A stretch of 64,000 nt of DNA, taken from the NCBI RefSeq assembly GCF_000375585.1, contig NZ_AQWP01000006.1:62001-126000 (forward strand), read 5' to 3'. The DNA is from Sinorhizobium meliloti 4H41. GTDB lineage: Bacteria > Pseudomonadota > Alphaproteobacteria > Rhizobiales > Rhizobiaceae. The position numbers and the translations under genes were made by a program. The notes under the pieces are model-generated. The model saw nothing but the letters and a program-made list of their open reading frames with translations. It was not told the DNA's origin and searched no databases. Position 1 is the stretch's first letter; each line of letters opens with the position of its first letter. Of this stretch, positions 26,623 through 38,203 are shown piece by piece.

Positions 26623-27857
26623 TGGACCTTTCCTTCCTTTACGGTCGTCTCGTACCAGGAGGCGATAAGCTGGCGTTCCTCCTCGGTGATGCCGGTGACG
26701 TTGGCAGGCGGCATGGCATGCGATCGCCCCGCCTGCAGGTAGATTTCGCGGGCATGCGCGACGATGTCGCGGTCGGCTTCGAGAACGACGCCCTTCGGCG
26801 GCACGATTATGCCTTCCCATCCGGGCTCGCGCGCATGGCACATGGAACAGCGGCCAAGCACGGTATCGCGCACTTTGGAAAAGTCCGGCGACGCGACGAC
26901 GGCCTCGACGGCCGTCGAAGCCCTGGCCTCTCCGCCTTCGGAGAGGACCTTGGGCACGGTGGAGAGCCACATGATGGCGATGAACAGAAGCACCGTCGCG
27001 AGCCATGTCCAGGTCGGGCTGCCCTTGTTGGCGTGGCGGGTGTTGAACCAGTGACGGATCGTGACCCCCATGAGGAAGACCAGCGAGGCGATGATCCAGT
27101 TATACTGCGTGCCGAAGGCGAGCGGATAATGGTTCGAAAGCATCAGGAACAGCACGGGCAGCGTCAGATAGTTGTTGTGCGTCGAACGCTGCTTCGCCTG
27201 CTTTCCGAGCGCAGGATCGGGCGTACGGCCTGCGATCAGGTCGGCCACGACTTTCTTCTGGTTCGGGATGATGATGAAGAACACGTTGGCCGACATGATG
27301 GTCGCCGTGAAGGCGCCGAGATGGAGATAGGCCGCCCGGCCCGTGAAGAGCTGGGTGTAACCCCAAGCGACGGCAACGAGAATGAAATAAAGCAGCACCA
27401 TCAGCCGCGTATTGTCGTTGCCGAACGGCGAACGGCAGATCGTGTCATAGGCAAGCCAGCCGAAGCCGAGCGAAGCCAGCGAGATGGCGATGGCCATCGG
27501 CTTCGAGACATCGAGCACGTTCGGATCGATGAGGTAGAGGTCCGCGCCGGCATAGTAGACGAGCGCAAGCATGCCGAAACCGGAGAGCCAGGTGACGTAG
27601 GACTCCCACTTGAACCAGATCAGGTGCTCAGGCATGTTTTCCGGCGCAACCAGATACTTCTGGATGTGATAGAAGCCGCCGCCATGCACCTGCCACTCTT
27701 CGCCGTAGGCGCCGACCGGCATGCCCGGACGCTGCTTCAGCCCCAGGTCGAGCGCGACGAAGTAGAAGGATGAGCCGATCCAGGCTATGCCGGTGATGAC
27801 ATGCAGCCATCTCACCGCAAATGTCAGCCAATCCCAGGCGATGGCATACTCGTACAT
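26619..27857 (-). CDS. puuD: Urate hydroxylase PuuD (membrane protein with cytochrome c domain)
   Basis: 412 residues from the ATG at 27857; earlier Met codons add an unlikely leader. Residues 1-~310 hold about eight membrane segments (DUF989/urate oxidase N-terminal region). The C-terminal cytochrome c domain has a haem motif CSMCH (337-341) and a likely axial Met382 in AMPP. PuuD oxidises urate to 5-hydroxyisourate and passes electrons to the respiratory chain instead of making hydrogen peroxide like uricase. The HIU hydrolase, OHCU decarboxylase and allantoinase that act next are encoded at 35-37 kb. Confidence 0.93.
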   Translation of the reverse strand: MYEYAIAWDWLTFAVRWLHVITGIAWIGSSFYFVALDLGLKQRPGMPVGAYGEEWQVHGGGFYHIQKYLVAPENMPEHLIWFKWESYVTWLSGFGMLALVYYAGADLYLIDPNVLDVSKPMAIAISLASLGFGWLAYDTICRSPFGNDNTRLMVLLYFILVAVAWGYTQLFTGRAAYLHLGAFTATIMSANVFFIIIPNQKKVVADLIAGRTPDPALGKQAKQRSTHNNYLTLPVLFLMLSNHYPLAFGTQYNWIIASLVFLMGVTIRHWFNTRHANKGSPTWTWLATVLLFIAIMWLSTVPKVLSEGGEARASTAVEAVVASPDFSKVRDTVLGRCSMCHAREPGWEGIIVPPKGVVLEADRDIVAHAREIYLQAGRSHAMPPANVTGITEEERQLIASWYETTVKEGKVQ

Positions 27858-28006
27858 TGAGTTCTCCCCATTTCTCTCGCGTTCATTATGTGTCATTGCT
27901 TGGGGAGGCGGGAACGGCGCCATCGCACCAACTCTTTCAAAAAAAACTATAAAATCGAAGAGGGGCCGGAGCGCTACGTTCGCGCCGGAAGAGCAGAGGC
28001 GGAAGC
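27858..28006. promoter_or_regulatory. Divergent promoter region between puuD-guaD and the LysR gene
   Basis: A 149-bp AT-rich gap typical of a LysR-controlled divergent pair. At 27933-27957 there is CTCTTTCAAAAAAAACTAT followed by AAAATCG, sharing the CTTTCAA core with sites at 35609 and 40582. The regulator downstream is the likely binder, but no clear T-N11-A palindrome stands out. Confidence 0.45.
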
Positions 28007-28954
28007 ATGTCCTATCTCGATAATGTGCGTGTGTTCGTGCGCGTCGTGGAACTTGGAACGCTGTCGGCAGCGGGCCGCGATCAGCGCGTGACGCCGGCGG
28101 TTGCCAGCAACAGAATCAAGGAGTTGGAGCGGCATATGGGCGTGCGCCTGTTCAACCGCACCACCAGAAAACTGACGCCGACCGAGCACGGACGAGTCTT
28201 CTACGAAGGCGCGGTAAAGATCCTCGAAGCGGTGAACGAGGCGGAGAGCGCCATCGCCGATCTATCAAGAAATCCGAAGGGAGCGCTGAAGATCACCGCC
28301 CCGCTCGGCATCGGCCGGCGACTGATCGCGCCCGGCATACCGGAGTTTCACGACCGCTACCCGGATATCGAGGTGCGGTTGCGCCTCTCCGATCATAATG
28401 TCGACATCCTTGCCGAGGGCGTCGACATCGCCTTCAAGCTCGGCATACTTGAGGATTCGAACCTGCGCATGCGCGGCATCATGAACTGCGACCGCGTGCT
28501 CTGCGGGTCGCCGCGCTATTTCGAAAGGCGCGGCATCCCTTCGTCGCCGGACGACCTCCTAAGCCACAGCCACGACTGTCTTCTGCTGCGCTATCCCGGG
28601 TCGAAGGAGTATTACTGGACCTTGCAGACACCGGATGGCGTCCGCAAGTTCGAGGTCGGCGGTCCCTATGATTCGGATGATGGCGACGTGCTCACCCAGT
28701 GGGCGCTTGACGGACGCGGCATCGTCAACAAGCCGCTCTTCGAGGTGAAACAGCATATCGACGAGGGCTTGCTCGTCCCGGTGCTCGAGGAGACGCCGCC
28801 GCTCGGCGCCCAGCTTGCGGCGATCTACCCGCACAAGCGCTTCCAGGATCCGAAGGTCCGGCTGATGATCGACTTCATGGCCGAGCGCTGTCAGCGGCTG
28901 ATCGGCAAAGTGCTTGCCGAGCCTCATGAGGTGCAGGAGCGTTCAAGCGCTTGA
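28007..28954 (+). CDS. LysR-family transcriptional regulator
   Basis: 315 residues. The winged helix-turn-helix at ~5-65 (VVELGTLSAAGRDQRVTPAV, RIKELERHMGVRLFNRTTRK) is followed by a periplasmic-binding-like effector domain (GALKITAPLGIGRRLIAPGI and on). It reads divergently from puuD-guaD over a 149-bp gap, the usual arrangement for a LysR activator and its target. A purine degradation intermediate is the likely effector, by context only. The subgroup resembles CrgA/AaeR-type LysR proteins. Confidence 0.9.
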   Translation: MSYLDNVRVFVRVVELGTLSAAGRDQRVTPAVASNRIKELERHMGVRLFNRTTRKLTPTEHGRVFYEGAVKILEAVNEAESAIADLSRNPKGALKITAPLGIGRRLIAPGIPEFHDRYPDIEVRLRLSDHNVDILAEGVDIAFKLGILEDSNLRMRGIMNCDRVLCGSPRYFERRGIPSSPDDLLSHSHDCLLLRYPGSKEYYWTLQTPDGVRKFEVGGPYDSDDGDVLTQWALDGRGIVNKPLFEVKQHIDEGLLVPVLEETPPLGAQLAAIYPHKRFQDPKVRLMIDFMAERCQRLIGKVLAEPHEVQERSSA

Positions 28955-28965
28955 GCGCAGCGCCC

Positions 28966-29946
28966 TCAAGGCACAAGCACGACCTTACCGATCGTTCGGC
29001 GGCTCTCGATCGCCCGGTGTGCGTCCGCTGCCCGATCCAGCGAAAAGCGGCTGTCGATCGCGACCGTCAAGGCGCCCTCTTGCGCCCGGTTGAAAAGCTC
29101 GGTGAGATCCGCCTTCAAGCCGGCGAGGTTCAAGAGCGGCAGTAAGGCGAAGCCGCGCAGGGATTGGTTCCGTGCGAACATCGATTCTGCTTGCCGGGCG
29201 CTCAACGCAAACCTGCCGAGGGCCCCGAAAACCAGCTCTCCCGCCGGTGCCAGCAGATCGATCGCAGCGCCGGTAAATTCGCCGCCGACGAAATCGTAGA
29301 GAATGTCGACCCCGTCACCGTTCAAAGCCCTCCTGAGCGTTGCCGTCCAATCAGGGGCCGCATAGTTGATGCCGACGTGAGCACCCATCGAACGGGCGAA
29401 GTCGAGCTTTCCCTCCGAACTCGCAACGGCAACGATCGTCCGCGCACCGCCTTTCCTTGCCAATTGCACGAGCAGTGAACCTACACCGCCTGCCGCAGCG
29501 CTGATCAGCAGCGTTTTGTTCTGCAGCGCGCTTTGCCGGACGAGATAAAGAGCCGTGAGGCCCTGTACCATCATGGCAACAGCCGCTTCGAAGGAAAGTC
29601 CGTCCGGGATCGGCACCAGCATCGCGGCCTCGACCGCCACATATTCGGCATATCCGCCGGTACCCCGCCCATGAGCGAACATCGGGGCCGCGACACGACT
29701 GCCGACGAGATCTTGAGGAAGATCCTCTCCGACCGCTGCGACGACGCCGGCGACCTCCACTCCCGGGATCATCGGCAGTTCGGGCGTGACCGCGTAGCGG
29801 TCCTGCCGCATCAGAACCTCGAAATAGTTGACGCCGACGGCACCCACGCGGATGAGCGCCTCGCCTCTGCCCGGGCTCGGTGTAGGGACATCGACGCTTC
29901 GGAGCACGTCTGGCGCCCCGAAGCGGCGAAATTCAATGGCCTTCAT
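28966..29946 (-). CDS. Zinc-free MDR oxidoreductase (quinone reductase-like)
   Basis: 326 residues. GroES-like N-terminal half with GVNYFEVLMRQ and PGVEVAGVVAAVG; Rossmann half with LLISAAAGGVGSLLVQLA, the NADPH motif AAxGGVGxxxxQxA. The zinc-binding residues of alcohol dehydrogenases are absent, placing it with quinone reductases (QOR, zeta-crystallin). It would reduce quinones or other electrophiles with NADPH. It is divergent from an HxlR regulator 100 bp away, which probably controls it, as often seen for redox or electrophile-responsive pairs. Confidence 0.88.
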   Translation of the reverse strand: MKAIEFRRFGAPDVLRSVDVPTPSPGRGEALIRVGAVGVNYFEVLMRQDRYAVTPELPMIPGVEVAGVVAAVGEDLPQDLVGSRVAAPMFAHGRGTGGYAEYVAVEAAMLVPIPDGLSFEAAVAMMVQGLTALYLVRQSALQNKTLLISAAAGGVGSLLVQLARKGGARTIVAVASSEGKLDFARSMGAHVGINYAAPDWTATLRRALNGDGVDILYDFVGGEFTGAAIDLLAPAGELVFGALGRFALSARQAESMFARNQSLRGFALLPLLNLAGLKADLTELFNRAQEGALTVAIDSRFSLDRAADAHRAIESRRTIGKVVLVP

Positions 29947-30046
29947 AAGAACTTACCTCGAAACTGTTGGTTTGCGCGGTTATTTAGGGGTAGTCTTCGG
30001 ACCGCATCTACACACTCTTTCGTTCCATACTGACCGATGGGTAACC
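29947..30046. promoter_or_regulatory. Divergent promoter region between MDR oxidoreductase and HxlR regulator
   Basis: A 100-bp gap that must contain both promoters. A loose inverted pair, ACTTACC near 29950 and GGGTAGT near 29988, could be an HxlR-type site but the match is weak. Confidence 0.35.
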
Positions 30047-30439
30047 ATGGCCGAGATCATAAAGAAATTGCCGGTGCTGCCCTCCGAGCGCGCACTCAAG
30101 GTGATCTCCGGACGCTGGAAAGCCATCATCCTCTACCATCTGTTCGATAGGCCGAAGCGGCTTTCCGAGTTGCGAAGGCTGATACCCGCCGTCAGCCAGA
30201 AAGTGCTGATCCAGCAGCTCCGCGAAATGGAGGAGCATGGCCTCGTACACAGGGAGATTTTCCGCGAGATACCGCCGCGCGTCGAATATTCTGCGACGAC
30301 GCTCGGCCTCAGCCTCGAGCCAGTCCTGCTGGCACTTTGCGAGTGGGGTCAGCGCCACGCCGCCGAGCTGAACGAGGCCGATCGCGTAACAGACTGCGTG
30401 ATCCGCCCGCGAAAGGGCGACAACCGGCCTATGCCTTGA
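30047..30439 (+). CDS. HxlR-family transcriptional regulator
   Basis: 130 residues from the ATG at 30047; a longer frame to 29828 crosses the divergent promoter and the oxidoreductase start and is rejected. The winged helix core ISGRWKAIILYHLFDRPKRL, FSEL-like SELRRLIPAVSQKVLIQQLREME and REIPPRVEYSATTLGLSLEPV, read in parts, is diagnostic of HxlR. There is no Cys near the N-terminus, so thiol sensing as in HypR/YodB is not evident. Its end overlaps the convergent xdhC by 11 bp. Confidence 0.88.
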   Translation: MAEIIKKLPVLPSERALKVISGRWKAIILYHLFDRPKRLSELRRLIPAVSQKVLIQQLREMEEHGLVHREIFREIPPRVEYSATTLGLSLEPVLLALCEWGQRHAAELNEADRVTDCVIRPRKGDNRPMP

Positions 30440-31295
30440 TCGATCTCTGGCTCTTCGGGATGAGCGCGCGAGGCTGCAGATGGCGGTTCAGCGCCGCGGT
30501 CATTATCTCGGCCGCGGCAAGGGCTGCGATCACCGGCGGCCGCTTGTCCTTCACCACCGTACCGCCGATCGGGCAAACCAGCCTCTCGAAAAGCTCAGGA
30601 CGATTGACCTCTCGCGACAACCAGTTCTTGAAAGTCGCGCGCTTCGTCTTCGAACCGATCATGCCGACGTAACTGGCGTCTTCGCGCCCGAGCGCCTCAG
30701 TCGCGATCAGGAAGTCGAGTGCGTGATCGTGGGTGAGGACGACGAAGGCGCTGCCCGGCGGCGCGTCGCGCACGACGGCTTCGGGCATTGCGGTCAGGCA
30801 GGTCTCGATACCCGGTACGTCGGCGGCCGAGAGCTCATGTTCGCGGGTGTCGACGAGAACGGTCCTGAGCGGCACGTGCGACAGCGCCATGGCGAGCGCG
30901 TTGCCGACGTGGCCGGCGCCGAAGATATAGACATGCGGCCGACGCGCGATCTCATCGTCGCTGCGCTCGATGAGTGTCGCACGCGTGTCCGCATCGACCT
31001 TTTTGAAGGAAAGCGCGACGTGGCCGCCGCAGCATTGGCCGATCTCCGGGCCGAGGGGGATCGCCATTCGAAGATCCGCGTTCGCCCCCTGAACGAGTTT
31101 CCGCGCGTGGTCGATCGCCATGAATTCCAGCTGTCCGCCGCCGATCGTGGCGAAGGTGCGGTCTTTTGAAACGAGCATCCAGGCATCGGTATCGCGCGGC
31201 GTCGAGCCTGCCGCGCTCGCCACCTCGACAAGCACGCAGGCCCTTTCACGGCTCAGGAAATCCCGGATGTCTTCTCGGCGCGCCATCTCAGTCAT
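30429..31295 (-). CDS. xdhC: Xanthine dehydrogenase accessory protein XdhC
   Basis: 288 residues. The N-terminal XdhC/CoxI region has VEVASAAGSTPRDTDAWMLV and a GGGQLEFMAIDHA stretch; a QCCGGH motif sits near residue 90. The C-terminal Rossmann part begins VYIFGAGHVGNALAMAL. XdhC binds the molybdenum cofactor, promotes its sulfuration and inserts it into XdhB. It is the last gene of the uraH-xdhA-xdhB-xdhC unit, 26 bp after xdhB. ATG 31295 is used; ATG 31286 is an alternative. Confidence 0.93.
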   Translation of the reverse strand: MTEMARREDIRDFLSRERACVLVEVASAAGSTPRDTDAWMLVSKDRTFATIGGGQLEFMAIDHARKLVQGANADLRMAIPLGPEIGQCCGGHVALSFKKVDADTRATLIERSDDEIARRPHVYIFGAGHVGNALAMALSHVPLRTVLVDTREHELSAADVPGIETCLTAMPEAVVRDAPPGSAFVVLTHDHALDFLIATEALGREDASYVGMIGSKTKRATFKNWLSREVNRPELFERLVCPIGGTVVKDKRPPVIAALAAAEIMTAALNRHLQPRALIPKSQRSIKA

Positions 31296-31321
31296 CCATT
31301 ATCTTCGCCGCGCGATCGTCC

Positions 31322-33655
<2,334 letters not shown>

Positions 33656-33668
33656 GGGTCCACCCTCC

Positions 33669-35150
33669 CTACATAGCCACCGCGACCGTGCGGTCGATAC
33701 GGATATTGCGCGTTTCCTGCGTTTCCAGATGGAAGCGCCGCAGAAGATTCCTTGCAACGAGCATCCGATATTCGGAAGAGGCGCGCCAGTCGGTGAGCGG
33801 CGTGTAATCCCGCTCGAAGGCCGCTACGCCAGCCTCGATCGCAGCGTCGTTCAATTGCGCGCCCTTGAGAGCGGCCTCCACGTTCGACGCGCGCTTCGGC
33901 GTGCCCGCCATGCCGCCAAAGGCGATAGCCACGTCGGCAACCTTGCCGTCACCGTCGAGCTTCACGCGGAACGCGCCACAGACTGCGGAGATATCTTCAT
34001 CGAAACGTTTCGTGATCTTGTAGACGGCGAAGCGGTCGGTCTCGTCCAGGAAGGGGATCCGGACAGTCTCTACGAATTCGCCGGGTTCGCGATCCTGCTT
34101 GCCGTATTCGATGAAGAAGGCTTCGACGGGTAGCGTGCGGCGGCGTGCTCCCTTGCGCAGGATCACCGAAGCGCCAAGTGCGATCAGCGCCGGCGGCGTG
34201 TCGCCGATCGGCGAACCGTTGGCGATATTGCCTCCGACCGTGCCCATATTGCGCACCTGCTCGCCGCCGATACGATCCCAGAGCTCGCGAAGTTGCGGGA
34301 AGTGCCGGACGAGGACCGGATAGGCCTCCGTGTAGCTTACGCCGGCGGCAAGGCTGATCCCGTTCGCGTCGACGGAGATCCGCCGCAGTTCTTCAAGATG
34401 CGAGAGATGGACGACCGGCGCGATGTCGCGCATGAATTTGGTGACCCAGAGCCCGACATCGGTCGAACCGGCGACGATCGTCGCCTTGGGGTTCGTCTCA
34501 AGAACCACGGCGAAATCGTCCAGCGAGGCCGGAAGCACGACGCGCTCGTCTTCGCCTCCGATCTCGACGCGGCGCCCGTCCCGAAGCGCCTCCAGTTGCC
34601 GCGTGATCTCCTCACGTTCCACGATCAGCGGATCCTTGCCGAGCTCGCCGACCGATGCAATCGCTTCCGCCGCCCGAATGATCGCCGCATAACCGGTGCA
34701 GCGACAGAGATTGCCCTGCAGCGCCTTCTCGATTTCCTGAACGCTCGGCTTCGCATTCGTCATCCAGAGGCCGTAGAGCGACATCACGAAACCGGGTGTG
34801 CAGAAACCGCATTGCGAGGCGTGCGTGTCGACCATCGCCTGCTGCACGGGGTGCAGCAGCCCGTTCGGCTGCGCAAGCGCTTCGACCGTCACCACATGGC
34901 AGCCATCGAGCGATGCGACGAAGCGGATGCAGGCGTTGACGGATTCGTATTTGAGCTTGCCGTCGAGAAGCCGGCCGACAAGCACGGTGCAGGCGCCGCA
35001 GTCGCCTTCCGCGCAGCCTTCTTTCGTCCCGCGCAGACTCCGGTCGATGCGCAGAAAGTCCAGCAGCGTCTGCACCGGCGATACATCGGCAAGCTCGACG
35101 GGCCGGTCGTTCAAAAGGAAACGGATCGTGTTGCGGATTTCGGTCGTCAT
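33669..35150 (-). CDS. xdhA: Xanthine dehydrogenase iron-sulfur/FAD subunit XdhA
   Basis: 493 residues. Plant-type ferredoxin cluster Cys46, Cys51, Cys54, Cys74 and a second [2Fe-2S] domain with Cys114, Cys117, Cys149, Cys151. The FAD-binding domain (~200-380) includes IVAGSTDVGLWVTK and GTVGGNIANGSPIGDTPPAL. The C-terminal CO dehydrogenase flavoprotein domain follows. It carries electrons from the molybdenum site in XdhB to NAD. It starts 5 bp after the HIU hydrolase gene, so that short gene and all three xdh genes form one transcript. Confidence 0.95.
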   Translation of the reverse strand: MTTEIRNTIRFLLNDRPVELADVSPVQTLLDFLRIDRSLRGTKEGCAEGDCGACTVLVGRLLDGKLKYESVNACIRFVASLDGCHVVTVEALAQPNGLLHPVQQAMVDTHASQCGFCTPGFVMSLYGLWMTNAKPSVQEIEKALQGNLCRCTGYAAIIRAAEAIASVGELGKDPLIVEREEITRQLEALRDGRRVEIGGEDERVVLPASLDDFAVVLETNPKATIVAGSTDVGLWVTKFMRDIAPVVHLSHLEELRRISVDANGISLAAGVSYTEAYPVLVRHFPQLRELWDRIGGEQVRNMGTVGGNIANGSPIGDTPPALIALGASVILRKGARRRTLPVEAFFIEYGKQDREPGEFVETVRIPFLDETDRFAVYKITKRFDEDISAVCGAFRVKLDGDGKVADVAIAFGGMAGTPKRASNVEAALKGAQLNDAAIEAGVAAFERDYTPLTDWRASSEYRMLVARNLLRRFHLETQETRNIRIDRTVAVAM

Positions 35151-35155
35151 TGCCG

Positions 35156-35527
35156 TCAGCTCCCGCGATAGGTGGAATAGCCGTAGGGCGAAAGCAGGAG
35201 CGGCACGTGATAATGCGCGGCCCGGTCGGCGATCCCGAAGCGGATAGGGATCACGTCGAGAAACGGGTGCGTACCGCGCTCATCCGCAGTGCCGAGGTAT
35301 TCTCCGGCGTGAAAGCGCAGTTCGTAGGTTCCGGTTGCCATCGTGGAGCCGGTGAGAAGCGGCGCGTCGCAGCGCCCGTCATCGTTGGTGCGGATCGAGG
35401 AGAGAAGCTCACTACGCTCACTTTCAATCCGGTAGAGATCGATGCGCAGATTGCTTGCCGGTTTCCCGCTCGCCGTGTCCAATACGTGGGTCGTCAGGCG
35501 CCCGGGCGTTCCGTCTTGAACTTGCAT
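35156..35527 (-). CDS. uraH: 5-hydroxyisourate hydrolase (transthyretin-like)
   Basis: 123 residues from the ATG at 35527; the frame further up crosses the divergent promoter. [14 protein letters not shown] at the start, the inner [13 protein letters not shown] and the C-terminal YRGS tetrapeptide are the hallmarks of HIU hydrolase and separate it from vertebrate transthyretin. It converts 5-hydroxyisourate to OHCU, following PuuD. It is the first gene of the uraH-xdhABC unit and is divergent from the allantoinase/OHCU decarboxylase gene, the next step in the pathway. Confidence 0.94.
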   Translation of the reverse strand: MQVQDGTPGRLTTHVLDTASGKPASNLRIDLYRIESERSELLSSIRTNDDGRCDAPLLTGSTMATGTYELRFHAGEYLGTADERGTHPFLDVIPIRFGIADRAAHYHVPLLLSPYGYSTYRGS

Positions 35528-35694
35528 TCTGTCGCTCCTCCGAAAGTCAGCATCGAGAATAGAGTATCCGGGCGGCGGGCGCCCTTGTGTAGCGGGCTCA
35601 ACCTTCGAGACTTTCAAATTTTTCGGGGGGAATGGGAGAGCGGAATTCTCGCTACGAATTGGGCGACGAGACAATCTCTGGAGGAGCTGCTGCT
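35528..35694. promoter_or_regulatory. Divergent promoter of the uraH-xdhABC and puuE/uraD-alc operons
   Basis: A 167-bp gap between two purine operons. At 35609-35625 it contains GACTTTCAAATTTTTCG; nearly the same GACTTTCAAGTTTTCG lies at 40582-40597 upstream of the purine permease. The shared core suggests a common regulator of purine genes. GGAGGAG (35680-35686) is the ribosome site of the fused gene. Confidence 0.5.
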
Positions 35695-37110
35695 ATGAGA
35701 TATCCCCGCGATCTCCTGGGCCATGGTCCGAACCCGCGCATCGCCTGGCCCGACGGCGCCCGGATCGCCGTGCAATTCGTGATCAATTACGAGGAGGGCG
35801 GAGAGAACTGCGTGCTTCACGGCGACGCGGCGTCGGAGGCCTTTCTCTCGGAAATCGTCGGCGCTCAGGCCTGGCCAGACCAGCGCCACTGGAACATGGA
35901 ATCGATCTACGAATACGGCGCGCGCGCCGGTTTCTGGCGGCTGCACCGGTTGTTCACCGAAAAGGAGATACCGGCAACCGTCTACGGCGTGGCCACGGCT
36001 CTCAAGCGATCGCCCGCCCAGGTGGCCGCCATGCAGGATGCCGGTTGGGAAATCGCTTCCCACGGCCTCAAATGGGTCGAGCACAAGGATTTCGACGCGG
36101 AGCGCGAGCGCGCCGAGATTGCCGAGGCGATCCGCCTTCACACGATCGTAACAGGCGAACGGCCGACCGGCTGGTATACCGGCCGCTGCTCCGTGAACAC
36201 ACTCGACCTCGTGACCGAGGCCGGCGGCTTCGACTACGTCTCCGACGCATATGCGGACGACCTGCCCTACTGGCACGAACATGCCGGCCGGCACCAGCTC
36301 GTCATCCCCTACACCCTCGACGCCAACGACATGCGTTTCGCAACGCCACAGGGCTTCAACAGCGGCGACCAGTTCTTCAGCTATCTGAAGGATAGTTTCG
36401 ACGTTCTCTACGCCGAGGGCACTGCCGGCGCGCCGAAGATGTTGAGCATCGGCCTGCACTGCCGTCTGGTCGGCCGGCCCGGCCGCGCCGCTGCACTGGC
36501 GCGCTTCCTCGACTACGTGAAGAGCCACGAGAAAGTCTGGCTCGCCCGCCGCATCGACATTGCCCGCTACTGGGCAGAAACCTATCCGTTCCAGCCGAAT
36601 GAAAACCGACCGTCGCGACTGTCGAAAGATGACTTCATTGGTCGCTTCGGAGGCGTGTTCGAGCACTCGGACTGGATCGCCAAACGCGCCTTCGCAGGCG
36701 AACTCGGTCCCGCCAACGACACGGCATCGGGACTGCACGCGGCGCTCTGCGCGGTCTTTCGCGAGGCAAGCGACGAGGAACGGCTAGCCGTCCTCACCGC
36801 CCACCCCGATCTTGCCGGCAAGCTCGCCCAGGCGAAGCGCCTGACCGAAAGCTCGACTTCGGAGCAGGCTTCGGCGGGTCTCGATGCGCTGACGGATCAG
36901 GAGCGCGAGCGCTTCACGGCCCTCAACCATGCCTATGTCGAGAAGTTCGGCTTTCCCTTCATCATGGCCGTCAAGGGGCGCAGCAAGGACGAGATTCTTG
37001 CCGCCTTCGAGAACCGTATCGGCAACGATCGGGAGACCGAGTTCAAGACCGCGTGCCGCCAGGTGGAGCGGATCGCGCTGTTGCGGCTGCGCGACACTTT
37101 GCCGGACTGA
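35695..37110 (+). CDS. Fused allantoinase (PuuE) and OHCU decarboxylase (UraD)
   Basis: 471 residues; ATG at 35695 with GGAGGAG 8 nt upstream. Residues 1-~300 are a cofactor-light polysaccharide deacetylase-fold allantoinase of the PuuE type (WPDGARIAVQFVINYEEGGE, GWEIASHGLKWVEHKDF). Residues ~310-471 are OHCU decarboxylase: HPDLAGKLA, LTESSTSEQASAGLD and FGFPFIMAVKGR carry its conserved catalytic positions. The fusion performs two successive steps, OHCU to S-allantoin and allantoin to allantoate. In other bacteria these are separate proteins. It is followed 9 bp later by allantoicase. Confidence 0.93.
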   Translation: MRYPRDLLGHGPNPRIAWPDGARIAVQFVINYEEGGENCVLHGDAASEAFLSEIVGAQAWPDQRHWNMESIYEYGARAGFWRLHRLFTEKEIPATVYGVATALKRSPAQVAAMQDAGWEIASHGLKWVEHKDFDAERERAEIAEAIRLHTIVTGERPTGWYTGRCSVNTLDLVTEAGGFDYVSDAYADDLPYWHEHAGRHQLVIPYTLDANDMRFATPQGFNSGDQFFSYLKDSFDVLYAEGTAGAPKMLSIGLHCRLVGRPGRAAALARFLDYVKSHEKVWLARRIDIARYWAETYPFQPNENRPSRLSKDDFIGRFGGVFEHSDWIAKRAFAGELGPANDTASGLHAALCAVFREASDEERLAVLTAHPDLAGKLAQAKRLTESSTSEQASAGLDALTDQERERFTALNHAYVEKFGFPFIMAVKGRSKDEILAAFENRIGNDRETEFKTACRQVERIALLRLRDTLPD

Positions 37111-37119
37111 GGCGACGCC

Positions 37120-38142
37120 ATGACGCGCGCCGCTGAAGTTCCCCCCGACTTTGCGGGCGGGACGATCAACCTCGCTTCCGCGGGCCTCGGCGCCCGCGCG
37201 CTCTTTGCGACGGACGAATTCTTCGGCCCGGTGGAGCGCATGCTCAAGGACGAGCCGGCCGCGTTCCACCCCGGCCTTTACGACGATAACGGCAAATGGA
37301 TGGACGGCTGGGAAACCCGCCGCCGCCGCGGTGCCGGCCACGACTACGCGGTCATCGCGCTCGCCGTGAAAGGGCGGATTGCCGGCTTCGACGTCGACAC
37401 GTCGCACTTCACCGGCAATTATCCGAGCGCCTGCTCGATAGAAGCCTGTCATTCGGCGGAAGATCCGGACGAGGCGGCCGAGTGGATCCAACTGCTGGCG
37501 GTCACCGCCCTCGGACCGAATGCACATCACTTCTTCGCCGTGCACTCCGACGCGGTCTACAGCCATGTCCGGTTGCGCATCCATCCGGATGGCGGTATCG
37601 CCCGGCTGCGGGTCTACGGCACTCCGGCACTCGATCTCAAGGCCATAGCGAACGAGACGATCGATCTCGCCTCTTGCCTTTCCGGGGGCCGGATCGTCGC
37701 CCTCTCCAACGGCCATTACGGCCACGAACGCCTCATTGCGCCCGGCCGGGGTACGAATATGGGCGATGGCTGGGAAACGCGCCGACGCCGCGAACCGGGC
37801 TACGACTGGATCATCGTCAAGCTTGCCGCACGCGGGCACGTCGATCGGATCGTCGTCGACACGGCGCACTTCAAGGGCAACTACCCGGACGGCTGCTCGC
37901 TACAGGCGGCTGACCTCGCAGGCGTGGCTGCCGGGTGCGACGTGCTCGCCGCCTCCTCCGCGATGTTCTGGGAAGAGCTTCTGCCGCACCGGAGGCTTTC
38001 CGCCGACAGCATCCATGAGTATGGGGCCGATATGCTTGGACATGCCGATCCGGTCACGCATGTGCGCCTGAACATCTACCCGGATGGCGGCGTCAGCCGC
38101 CTGCGCATTTACGGCCGGGTCGCCGAGGCGAGCATATCCTAG
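37120..38142 (+). CDS. alc: Allantoicase
   Basis: 340 residues formed by two repeats of the allantoicase fold, each with a DGWETRRRR motif (about residues 64-72 and 214-222) and a VDTxHFxGNYPxxCS segment. The enzyme hydrolyses allantoate to ureidoglycolate and urea. Together with the fused gene 9 bp upstream it completes the pathway from OHCU. No ureidoglycolate lyase or hydrolase gene is found in the window. Confidence 0.95.
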   Translation: MTRAAEVPPDFAGGTINLASAGLGARALFATDEFFGPVERMLKDEPAAFHPGLYDDNGKWMDGWETRRRRGAGHDYAVIALAVKGRIAGFDVDTSHFTGNYPSACSIEACHSAEDPDEAAEWIQLLAVTALGPNAHHFFAVHSDAVYSHVRLRIHPDGGIARLRVYGTPALDLKAIANETIDLASCLSGGRIVALSNGHYGHERLIAPGRGTNMGDGWETRRRREPGYDWIIVKLAARGHVDRIVVDTAHFKGNYPDGCSLQAADLAGVAAGCDVLAASSAMFWEELLPHRRLSADSIHEYGADMLGHADPVTHVRLNIYPDGGVSRLRIYGRVAEASIS

Positions 38143-38203
38143 ATCAGAATGACATTAGGTCGGTTTGACCCTAGAGTCGTGAGTGTGATCGATTTCAATA
38201 GGT

